Shown here: positions 1-7,153 of the stretch, one piece after another
Numbering within the stretch: the first letter of the stretch is position 1
Layout: every line of letters begins with the position of its first letter
The notes under the pieces: generated by a model
Told to the model about the DNA's origin: nothing
Database searches by the model: none
What the model saw: only the letters and a program-made list of their open reading frames with translations
Program-made: the position numbers and the translations under genes
Origin: JACKGW01 sp964586025
GTDB lineage: Bacteria; Planctomycetota; PLA2; JAEUHO01
NCBI GenBank assembly: GCA_964586025.1
Contig: CAZPGF010000002.1
Span: forward strand, 22,181-86,180
Length of the DNA stretch: 64,000 bases
Direction: 5' to 3'

Positions 1-57
1 AGCCGAGGATACCGCGTCCTCGGCGCCTCGCGTGCCGGCGACTCGGGAGGGCGTCGC

Positions 58-1119
58 ATGGCCTTCGTCGCAGCGGGCTTCGCTGGCGGTCTGGTCCTGC
101 TCGCACCGGCCATCGCATGGGCGGAGCGTCTCGGCCTCGTGGACCGCCCGAACGCGCGCGGCTCGCACCGACGCGCGACCCCGCGGGTCGGCGGGTTCGC
201 GTTGCTCGGCGCCCTCTCGGGAGGCACGATCGCGGCCCTTGGTTCCGGCGCGTTCGCGGGGATCGCCGCGGCGGGACTCGCCTTCGCGCTGCCGGCGGTG
301 GGGTTCCTCGCGATCGGTCTCCTCGACGATCGCGTGCGCCTTCGACCCGCCGGCAAGGGTCTCGCGCAAGCCGCGTGCGCCGCGCTCGCGGTGGGTCTGG
401 GGTGGCGCTTCGCGGGCGAGGCGGCACCGGGGTTCGTGGCGCTTTCGTTCGGCGTGCTCGACCCGATCGCCGCCTGGCTCTGGATCGTCGCCGTCGTCAC
501 CCTCGTGAACTTCATGGACGGGATCGATCTGATCACCTGCGCGGTGTGGATCACGCCGCTTGCGATCGGCGCCGGATACGGCGCGGGTGTCGGTGACGGC
601 GCGCTCTACGCGACGCTCGTCGGCGGCGTGCTCGTGCTCGCCCTCGCGAATGCGACGCCGGCTCGGACCTTTCCCGGGGACGGCGCGACGCATCTGCTGG
701 GATTCGCGATCGCCCTCCTACCGATGCGCAACCTCGGGGGCGGCATCGAGACGACGCCGTTGCCGTGGGCGTGGGCCGCGGCACCGCTCCTGCCCGCGAC
801 GATCGACGTGCTGCTCGGATTGATCGCGAAGCGACGACGCGGGATGTCGTGGGGCGCCCCGCACCGCGAGCACCTCCATCAGCGTCTGACGCGGGCCGGG
901 TCCACGCACGCGGCGAGCGCGCTGCGCTACGGCCTGTTGAGTGCGATCGCGGCCTGGTTCGCGATCGACGGGATTCCACGACTCGGCTGGGGGGTGGCCG
1001 GACCGCTCGCCGCGACGCTTCTCGCCACGCACCTCCTGCAAGCCTGGCGGGCGACCCGCCGGGTCGCCTGGTCCGGCTCGGGCGACACCGTTTTCGAGGC
1101 GTCCGAGGACCTCGCCTGA
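58..1119 (+). CDS. Glycosyltransferase family 4, WecA/MraY-type polyprenyl-phosphate sugar-1-phosphate transferase
   Basis: Integral membrane enzyme of about 353 residues, expected to transfer a sugar-1-phosphate from a UDP-sugar to polyprenyl phosphate, the first lipid-linked step of envelope polysaccharide synthesis. Diagnostic signs are the N-terminal LVDRPN...SH...TPRVGG block (about residues 23-45), the catalytic Asp region LLDD (about 88), NFMDGID (about 150), an FPGDGATHLLG block matching the metal-binding loop, and the cytoplasmic HREHLHQRL near residue 275. Many hydrophobic segments alternate with these loops. The ATG is preceded by gggagg six bases upstream. The frame stays open to the window edge, so a longer N-terminus cannot be excluded. 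WecA-like (UDP-GlcNAc) is more likely than MraY because the gene lies outside a mur cluster; the exact sugar is unknown. Confidence 0.88.
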   Translation: MAFVAAGFAGGLVLLAPAIAWAERLGLVDRPNARGSHRRATPRVGGFALLGALSGGTIAALGSGAFAGIAAAGLAFALPAVGFLAIGLLDDRVRLRPAGKGLAQAACAALAVGLGWRFAGEAAPGFVALSFGVLDPIAAWLWIVAVVTLVNFMDGIDLITCAVWITPLAIGAGYGAGVGDGALYATLVGGVLVLALANATPARTFPGDGATHLLGFAIALLPMRNLGGGIETTPLPWAWAAAPLLPATIDVLLGLIAKRRRGMSWGAPHREHLHQRLTRAGSTHAASALRYGLLSAIAAWFAIDGIPRLGWGVAGPLAATLLATHLLQAWRATRRVAWSGSGDTVFEASEDLA

Positions 1120-1158
1120 CCCGCCCGGATCGAGCGTGCGCCCGGTCGATTCCCGTCG

Positions 1159-1164
1159 CATGAT
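1159..1164 (+). promoter_or_regulatory. Putative -10 element of a leaderless promoter
   Basis: CATGAT ends six bases before the GTG at 1171, and no Shine-Dalgarno is visible. The spacing equals that of other candidate leaderless starts in this window. Weak on its own. Confidence 0.25.
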
Positions 1165-1170
1165 GCCCGC

Positions 1171-1659
1171 GTGGACCGCACCGCCCCGTTGCCTCCGAAC
1201 TTCGGTTGGATCGTGGAGGGCCGGGTTGCCGGCATGGCGTGCCCGCGTGCGGACGAGTTGCCCGCGCTCCTCGCGGTGGGCATCGGGGCGGTGCTGACGC
1301 TGACCGGGCGTGAACCGCCGCACGCGGCCCATGCGCTCGGGCTCGCGACGCGCCATGAGCCCGTCGAGGACTTCCACCCGCCCTCCCCGGAGCAGTTGCT
1401 CTCGATCACCGCGTGGATTCGCGAACAGGTCGGCGCGGGGCGCGCGGTCGCGGTCCACTGCATGGCGGGCCTCGGCCGAACGGGCACCGTCCTCGCCGCG
1501 TGGCTCGTCGCGGAGGGCGCCGAGCCGGATCGTGCGATCGCCGAGGTGCGGGCGCGTAGGCCCGGGTCGATCGAGACGCGGGAGCAGGAGGGCGCCGTCC
1601 ACGCGTTCGCCCGGGCCCTCGCGGGGCGCGGGGATCGGGAGATCGCCGGCGATGCCTGA
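1171..1659 (+). CDS. Dual-specificity protein phosphatase (DUSP23/VH1-like)
   Basis: Cytoplasmic Cys-based phosphatase of 162 residues. The P-loop HCMAGLGRTGT gives the nucleophile Cys97 and phosphate-binding Arg103, and the general acid is probably Asp67 in EDFHPP. The N-terminal PPNFGWI..GRVAGMACPR is the signature opening of the DUSP23 branch, so the domain is complete and slightly longer than usual. The GTG start is chosen because it opens the conserved N-terminus; the two ATGs just upstream are in another frame. The 3' end overlaps dapB by 8 nt, so the two are probably co-translated, but no metabolic link to lysine synthesis is evident. Substrates are unknown (phosphotyrosine, phosphoserine or a phosphorylated small molecule). 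Confidence 0.88.
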   Translation: MDRTAPLPPNFGWIVEGRVAGMACPRADELPALLAVGIGAVLTLTGREPPHAAHALGLATRHEPVEDFHPPSPEQLLSITAWIREQVGAGRAVAVHCMAGLGRTGTVLAAWLVAEGAEPDRAIAEVRARRPGSIETREQEGAVHAFARALAGRGDREIAGDA

Positions 1660-2377
1660 GCCGCGTCGCGTCGTCGTCGCGGGAGCGAACGGCCGAATGG
1701 GTCGCACGCTGGTGCCCCTTTTGGCCGAAAGGGGGGACGTGCTCGTCGTCGGCCGGGTCGCGAAGGGAGACGATCTGCGGGCTGCGATGCGGGCCGGGCG
1801 CGCGGAATTCCTCTTCGACGTGACGACGCCCGAGGCCGCCACGGACAACGTCCGAGTCGCGCTCGAAGAGGGCGCGCACGCGATTCTCGCCACGACCGGG
1901 GTCGCCGAATCGGCGCGGGATCCGCTCGACGCGCTGGCGCGATCGCGGGGTCGCGCCGTCCTCGCCGCGCCGAACCTGTCGGTGGGCATGGTGCTGCTCC
2001 AGGCGATGGCACGGCGGTTGGTGCCGTACCTCCCGCGCGTCGAGATCGTCGAGTCGCACCATGAGGCGAAGCGGGATGCACCGTCCGGCACGAGCCGAGC
2101 CACCGCGCGACAACTCGCTGCGGCGGGCGCACGGCCGGGACCGACGAGCGGCGATCCGACGCCGCGAGGGCTCGACGAAGGAGGTGTGCGCATCCACAGC
2201 CTGCGACTGCCGGGTCTCCACGCCCGCCAGGAGGTGCGTCTCGCCAACGAGCACGAGGGCATCACCTTGGTGCACGAGGCCTTCAGCCGCGCCGCCTACC
2301 TCGGGGGCGTGTTGCTCGCGCTCGACCGACTTCCGGGCCGCGAGGGATGGATCGACGGCCTGGAGGCGTTGCTGTGA
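1652..2377 (+). CDS. dapB: 4-hydroxy-tetrahydrodipicolinate reductase
   Basis: Cytoplasmic NAD(P)H-dependent reductase of the diaminopimelate/lysine pathway, supplying meso-DAP for peptidoglycan as well as lysine. The Rossmann glycine motif GANGRMG is at residues 11-17, ATTG at about 80-83, APNLSVG at about 106-112, and the catalytic block SHHEAKRDAPSGT at 135-147 contains the His pair and Lys140. The length, 241 residues, is normal for the short bacterial form. The ATG overlaps the upstream phosphatase stop in gATGCCTGA, and the stop overlaps the next GTG by 4 nt. No other dap gene lies nearby. Confidence 0.95.
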   Translation: MPEPRRVVVAGANGRMGRTLVPLLAERGDVLVVGRVAKGDDLRAAMRAGRAEFLFDVTTPEAATDNVRVALEEGAHAILATTGVAESARDPLDALARSRGRAVLAAPNLSVGMVLLQAMARRLVPYLPRVEIVESHHEAKRDAPSGTSRATARQLAAAGARPGPTSGDPTPRGLDEGGVRIHSLRLPGLHARQEVRLANEHEGITLVHEAFSRAAYLGGVLLALDRLPGREGWIDGLEALL

Positions 2378-5300
2378 ACGAGCGATCTGAGGCCCGGGGT
2401 GCCTCGTCGGACGCGACCGCGGCGCGCGACGCCTCGTGGTTCGTTCCCTTCCTCCGACTGATCTGGATCGTCGATGGTGACAGTGCCGACGACGCCGGTC
2501 GGCTGGATGTCGCGCTCGCCAACGGGGTCACGGCTCTCTGGCTTCGCGCGCCGCAGATGGACGGCGCGACGCTGTATCGCTGCGCGCGCGACCTGCGCCG
2601 GCGCACGAACGACTACGGCGCCGCCCTCGTGATCGGGGATCGCGCCGATGTCGCCCTCGCCGTCGGTGCGGAAGCGGTGCAACTCGGATTTCGTTCGCCC
2701 CCGTTGCATCGAATCCGCCCTTGGTACCCCGGCCCGATCGGCGTCAGCTGCCACACGACGCGCGATCTGGAACGCGCCGCGATGGGGGGCGCCAACTACG
2801 CGGTGCTCTCCCCGGTGTTCGGCGTGCCGGAGAAGGGCGAGCCGCTCGGAATCCCGCAGTTCCGGCGCGCCGTCCTGGAATCGGCCGTTCCGGTGGTCGG
2901 GCTCGGCGGAATCGGCCCGGACGAGGCACCGCTCGTGCGCGAGGCCGGCGCGGCCGGCGTGGCCGTCATCCGCGCCCTCCGCGACGCTCCCGACATCGCC
3001 ACGTCGGCTCGCGCCCTCGCCGGCGAGATCGGCGAGGCCGAGCGGGGGCGCGGGCTCCCGCCGCGACGGCCGCGCCGGGATGACGGGCCGGTGAAGCCCC
3101 GGGACTATAGGGATCCCGTGCCCCCTTGCGCCCGCCTCTCCGTTTTCACGCTCGCCATGCTCCTTGCGGGTGGCGCGATCGGCGGATGCCAGGGGGTGGG
3201 GCTCGGTCCGGCGTCGGCCGAGTCGAAGGTCGACGAGGACGAGGACGGCGCGGACGCGCCCGTGCTTCGCCCACCGCCCGGGCCCGGCGCGGCGGCTCGC
3301 GCCGAAACGGATCCGGGGTCGTCGTACGCCGACGACGAGCGGTTCGCCGACCTCGCCCGTTCGTGGCCGGAACGCGTCATGGCCGCGCGAGAGCGGGTCC
3401 CCGTGCTGACGGGCCTGTCGTTCGCCGCAGGACCACCTCCCCGCGTCGTGCTCACCGCGCTCGGCGACGACACGATCCCCTTCGAGTTGAGGGCGGACAT
3501 CGTTCGCGGAAGGCGACGCGTCGCGGTCGCGGTCAATGCCGAACCGCATCTCGCGGGCGTGCTCGACATCGATCGCACCTTGCTGCGTGCGCTCGGCACC
3601 GCGGCGTTGGAGGACGCCCGCGCGCGTCACGAGGAAGCGCCGGCGTGGGTGCTGGAGATCGCCGGGATGACCGCGGCGGCGGATCTCGAGTCCCGCCTCG
3701 CGGCCATGCACCGTGCCTGGGCACTCGGCCGGGTCGAGGTCATCCGCGTCGATCCCGAGGATCGTTCGACCGCGGTGGCGACCGGCGTCGCGGCGATGCT
3801 GCTGATCGCCGCGCGCGGCGCTCCCACCGACGTCCGGCGACTGCTCGCGTTCGTGGCCGATGGCGACGACGCCGCGACGGTGCTCGGACGGATCGTCGGC
3901 GAGACCGGCGGCGGCTGGTCCGAGTCAGCGCGAATCCTCCTGCACGCGCGTGTGCGCGAACTGGATGCCTCGCCGTGGCGGACGCTCGAACGGGTCGAGA
4001 AGGCCTACGCCGATGCCGGCCCGGCCGGGTTGGAGGCGGCCCTTCCCGAACGGCCCCCTTCCGCGATCGCCGAGGAACTGGTGCTCGTTCGCGCGCGCGC
4101 CGCGATCGACGGCGGCCAACTCGATCTCGGTCGCAGCCTGCTGCGCGCGTTGCCCGCCGACGCTCTCGCGCGCGTCCGCGATCCGGCCGAGGCGCAGGCG
4201 CTCGCCATCGAAGCCGAACTCGGAGCGGGAGGCGATCGAGAACGCGCGATCCAGATGCTGGCGCGGATGCGACGCGACTTCCCGCGGAGCCGCGCCACGG
4301 AGCGCCTCGTTCGCGCGGAGCCGACGCTCGGCCTGCAGGAGGATCCTCGCGCGTGGATGCGCGAGACGCGCGCGCGCATCGCCGCCGAAGGCACCTCGTC
4401 GCTGGACATCGCGACGGCGGCACGATTCGCCCAGGTCCTGCTGCTCGATCATCGCGCGGGTGCCGCGGAGCGCTTCCTCGCGGGACTCGGTCGTCGCGTG
4501 ACCGCACCCGAGTTGCATGCGGTCGCGCGGGCCGTTGCCGAAGCGCAGGAGGATCCTTCGCCCGCGGCCACAGCCATGGCGGCCGACCGTTTCGAGTCGT
4601 GGCGCGACGATCCGACCGACGAACGGCGGCGCGATCTGCTCGACGGAGGCCTGGCGACCTCGGCGATGATCGTCGACTTGGTACGGCGTCATCCGGAGGT
4701 GCGCGGCGAGGAGCGCCACGCCGTGTTGCTGCTCGCCGCCGAAGCCGCCGGTGACGAACGTGCGCTGCGCGCCCTGGAACCCGTCTGGCGAGACGACCCG
4801 CCGCGCCTCCTCGAGGATCTCCCCGCGTTGACGTCCGCCACGAGTTTCGATGCGCTCGACGCGGCGCTTCGCCCCGACGGACTCGCCGGTCGCCTCGGCA
4901 TCGCCTCGGAGGAGGCGTGGCGCACGGTCGCCGGCGGGCTCGACGTCGGGTGGTTGCGCGACCATCCCGGGTTCCTGGCCGCGATCCGCAGCTCGGCGTG
5001 GCACGACCGCCGTCGTGCGTTCGAGGCGTTGCTCGACGATCCCGGGATCGGCGTGCCCGTCGCGTGGCTCGAGGAGATCGCGCGCGATCCAGCCCCGCGC
5101 CTTCGTCAGCGTGCGGTCGAGCAGGCCGCTGCGCAAGGCCACCTCTCGCTCGTCGAGTCGGCCCTCGACGATCCGCAACCGAGCGTGCGCGCCGCCGCCG
5201 CGCGGGGCCTCGGAAGTCTCGGTGGATCCGCCGCTCGCAATTGGCTCCTCGAGCATCTCGAGGCGGAGTCCGATCCGGAGGCGTTGAGCGTGACCGCCTT

Positions 5301-5643
5301 CGCGTTGTTGCGCGCCGCACCCGAGGATCGCGAGGTGCTCGCCCGTTTGCTCACGTTGCTGCGCCGGAGCGACGCCGCGCTCCGCGACCCCCTTGCCGTC
5401 GCGCTGGGCGAAGCACCGCGCGCTCCACTGGCGAGCGCCCTCGTCGAGGCGATCGCCGCGGAGAACGCCAGGGCGTCGCCGGAGCGTGCTCACCTGTTCC
5501 GCCTGATGGCGATCTGGCAGCGCGCGACCGCCATCGATCTCGGTTGGCATCCCGGCTCGACGAAGGAGGAGACCGCGGCGATGGTGCATCGGATGCGGCG
5601 CCTGCTCGCGGGGGCGGGTGCGATCGGAAGCGGGTCCCAATGA
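2374..5643 (+). CDS. ThiE/TenI-like thiamine phosphate synthase domain read in frame into a HEAT-repeat lipoprotein (fusion or lost stop)
   Basis: One uninterrupted frame encodes two unlike parts. Residues about 25-230 form a TIM-barrel ThiE/TenI domain (VIGDRADVALAVGAEAVQLG, SCHTTRDLERA, GANYAVLSPVF, VVGLGGI); ThiE joins the pyrimidine and thiazole moieties of thiamine. The usual VQLRxK lysine is not visible: the matching strand reads LWLRAP, so catalysis is doubtful. From a GTG at 3118 (residue 249) the frame restarts as a lipoprotein: MPPCARLSVF, a hydrophobic stretch, lipobox AIGGC, an acidic linker, then about 800 helical residues with HEAT-like repeats near nt 5035-5420. An internal lipoprotein signal cannot work inside a fusion, so two genes are likelier, with the separating stop missing by a local frame error or by true loss. 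Both other frames carry stops at 3081, 3092 and 3108. The frame starts at GTG 2374 (GTGA overlap with dapB) and ends in an ATGA overlap with thiL. Confidence 0.7.
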   Translation: MNERSEARGASSDATAARDASWFVPFLRLIWIVDGDSADDAGRLDVALANGVTALWLRAPQMDGATLYRCARDLRRRTNDYGAALVIGDRADVALAVGAEAVQLGFRSPPLHRIRPWYPGPIGVSCHTTRDLERAAMGGANYAVLSPVFGVPEKGEPLGIPQFRRAVLESAVPVVGLGGIGPDEAPLVREAGAAGVAVIRALRDAPDIATSARALAGEIGEAERGRGLPPRRPRRDDGPVKPRDYRDPVPPCARLSVFTLAMLLAGGAIGGCQGVGLGPASAESKVDEDEDGADAPVLRPPPGPGAAARAETDPGSSYADDERFADLARSWPERVMAARERVPVLTGLSFAAGPPPRVVLTALGDDTIPFELRADIVRGRRRVAVAVNAEPHLAGVLDIDRTLLRALGTAALEDARARHEEAPAWVLEIAGMTAAADLESRLAAMHRAWALGRVEVIRVDPEDRSTAVATGVAAMLLIAARGAPTDVRRLLAFVADGDDAATVLGRIVGETGGGWSESARILLHARVRELDASPWRTLERVEKAYADAGPAGLEAALPERPPSAIAEELVLVRARAAIDGGQLDLGRSLLRALPADALARVRDPAEAQALAIEAELGAGGDRERAIQMLARMRRDFPRSRATERLVRAEPTLGLQEDPRAWMRETRARIAAEGTSSLDIATAARFAQVLLLDHRAGAAERFLAGLGRRVTAPELHAVARAVAEAQEDPSPAATAMAADRFESWRDDPTDERRRDLLDGGLATSAMIVDLVRRHPEVRGEERHAVLLLAAEAAGDERALRALEPVWRDDPPRLLEDLPALTSATSFDALDAALRPDGLAGRLGIASEEAWRTVAGGLDVGWLRDHPGFLAAIRSSAWHDRRRAFEALLDDPGIGVPVAWLEEIARDPAPRLRQRAVEQAAAQGHLSLVESALDDPQPSVRAAAARGLGSLGGSAARNWLLEHLEAESDPEALSVTAFALLRAAPEDREVLARLLTLLRRSDAALRDPLAVALGEAPRAPLASALVEAIAAENARASPERAHLFRLMAIWQRATAIDLGWHPGSTKEETAAMVHRMRRLLAGAGAIGSGSQ
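3106..3111 (+). promoter_or_regulatory. Putative -10 element before the internal lipoprotein start
   Basis: TATAGG stands six bases before the GTG at 3118 that opens the lipoprotein signal peptide, with no Shine-Dalgarno between. If real, it gives the HEAT lipoprotein its own leaderless transcript and supports reading 2374-5643 as two genes. Confidence 0.3.
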
Positions 5644-6599
5644 CGCGCTCGAACGAGTACGCCGACGAAGATGCCTGGACGGCGGCGCTCGCGGCCGCCG
5701 CCTCGGCTGGCCCGTTCGCCCGGCTCGGCATCGGCGACGACGCCGCGTGGACCGTGCCGTCGGCGGACGGTTGGCTCGTCGCGACGGATGTCCTGATCGA
5801 CGGCGCGCACGCGGAGGTCTCGCGCGACGGCGCCGCGGCGCTCGCGTTCAAGTCGATCGGGGTCAACGTCAGCGACATCGCGGCGATGGGGGGGAGGCCG
5901 CGCCTTGCGCTCGTCGGACTCGTGTTGCCTCGCCGACGCGACCGCGCGATGCTCGACGCTGTGCGACGCGGTCTGCTCGACGCGCTCGTCGCGTACGACG
6001 TCGCGCTGATCGGCGGGGACACGAACGTCGCGGACGGGCCGCTGACGCTCGCCGTCACCGTGCTCGGAACGCCGGGTCGCAGCGGCGTGTTGACGCGGTC
6101 GGGTGCCCGCGTCGGCGATCGGCTGTCGGTGACCGGGCCGCTCGGCGGTTCGCGCGCGGGGCGGCACCTCCGCCCGGTCTCGCGCGTGGCCGCCGGTGAG
6201 ATCCTCGCGGCGAGCGGACTCGTTCACGCGGCGATGGACATCTCGGACGGCCTCGCCCGCGACCTGCCCCGGCTCGCGCGCGCGTCGCGCGTCGGTGCAC
6301 GCGTTCACGCGGAGTCCGTGCCGATCCACGACGACGTGCCTCGCGACGTGCCGGAGCGCCTCGCGCGTGCGCTCGGCGACGGGGAGGACTTCGAGTTGCT
6401 CGTCGCGCACGCGCCTCTCGACGCGACGACGCTCGCCGCGCTTGCGGCGGAAGGGGTGCATCCCCACGAGATCGGTGTCGTCGTGGAGGCGTCCGACGGC
6501 CTCACCCTTTCCCGCGAGGGCCGCGAGCGGTCCTGGCCCGCCGGCGGTCACGATCACCTCGCGGTGCCGCGCCCCGAGAGCCCGTCGGTCGGGGCATGA
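5640..6599 (+). CDS. thiL: Thiamine-monophosphate kinase
   Basis: Cytoplasmic kinase that phosphorylates thiamine monophosphate to the cofactor thiamine diphosphate; 319 residues, normal length. Family motifs appear in order: LGIGDDAA near residue 28, TDVLIDGAHA, VNVSDIAAMGG, IGGDT near 124, MDISDGL near 200 and GDGEDFELL near 245, the last carrying acidic metal/ATP ligands. The ATG overlaps the preceding stop in ATGA, and its own stop overlaps the tsaE start the same way. The ThiE-like domain upstream makes a partial thiamine locus, but thiC, thiG and thiD are absent and no TPP riboswitch-like sequence was recognised ahead of it. Confidence 0.95.
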   Translation: MTRSNEYADEDAWTAALAAAASAGPFARLGIGDDAAWTVPSADGWLVATDVLIDGAHAEVSRDGAAALAFKSIGVNVSDIAAMGGRPRLALVGLVLPRRRDRAMLDAVRRGLLDALVAYDVALIGGDTNVADGPLTLAVTVLGTPGRSGVLTRSGARVGDRLSVTGPLGGSRAGRHLRPVSRVAAGEILAASGLVHAAMDISDGLARDLPRLARASRVGARVHAESVPIHDDVPRDVPERLARALGDGEDFELLVAHAPLDATTLAALAAEGVHPHEIGVVVEASDGLTLSREGRERSWPAGGHDHLAVPRPESPSVGA

Positions 6600-7153
6600 T
6601 CGCCGTCGTGCGGATCGACCTTCCGAACCTTCAGGCGACGGCGAGGGCCGCCGCCGGCCTCGCCCGCGCGATCGGGGCGCTCGACCGGCGCAGCCTCGTG
6701 CTCGACCTGCGCGGGCCGCTCGGCAGCGGCAAGACGGCGTTCGTCCGTCTCCTCGCGGCGGCGTTGGGTCTTGCGCCGGGGGCACGAATCGTCAGCCCGA
6801 CGTTCACGATTCAGCGGACCCTGGCCCTCGGAGGCGGGCCGGGCCCGCGCCGGCTCCACCACATCGACGCCTACCGCCTCGACGGTCCGGACGACCTCGA
6901 GGCGCTCGGCGGGACCGATCGATGGGAGGAGGACGCGCTCGTCGCCGTCGAATGGGGCGATCGGGTCGCGTCGGCCTTGGGAGAGGATCGCGTGGTGCTG
7001 GAGTTCGAGACGACCGCGCCGCCGCGCGACGATCCCGCGGGGAGTCCGCACGCGATGACCGTTCGGGCGACGGGCCCTCTGTCCGAGCGGGTGGTGAGCG
7101 CCTGGCTCGCGAACCTATCCCGCTCGAGCGGCGTGGACGAGAGCCCGCGGTGA
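6596..7153 (+). CDS. tsaE: tRNA threonylcarbamoyladenosine biosynthesis ATPase TsaE
   Basis: P-loop ATPase that works with TsaB and TsaD to make the universal t6A37 modification of ANN-decoding tRNAs. Visible motifs are Walker A GPLGSGKTAF (about residues 41-50), SPTFTIQ (switch-like), HHIDAYRL and the VAVEWGDR block. At 185 residues it is about 25 longer than the usual 150-160, mostly from a low-complexity C-terminus. Its start overlaps thiL by 4 nt, and its stop shares one base with the next ATG (TGATG). The thiL-tsaE pairing also occurs in other bacteria. Confidence 0.95.
   Translation: MIAVVRIDLPNLQATARAAAGLARAIGALDRRSLVLDLRGPLGSGKTAFVRLLAAALGLAPGARIVSPTFTIQRTLALGGGPGPRRLHHIDAYRLDGPDDLEALGGTDRWEEDALVAVEWGDRVASALGEDRVVLEFETTAPPRDDPAGSPHAMTVRATGPLSERVVSAWLANLSRSSGVDESPR

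Noticed and set aside
2200..2400. Possible TPP riboswitch ahead of the ThiE-like gene
   Set aside because: No conserved TPP-box sequence or fold is visible, and the gene overlaps dapB directly, leaving no leader.
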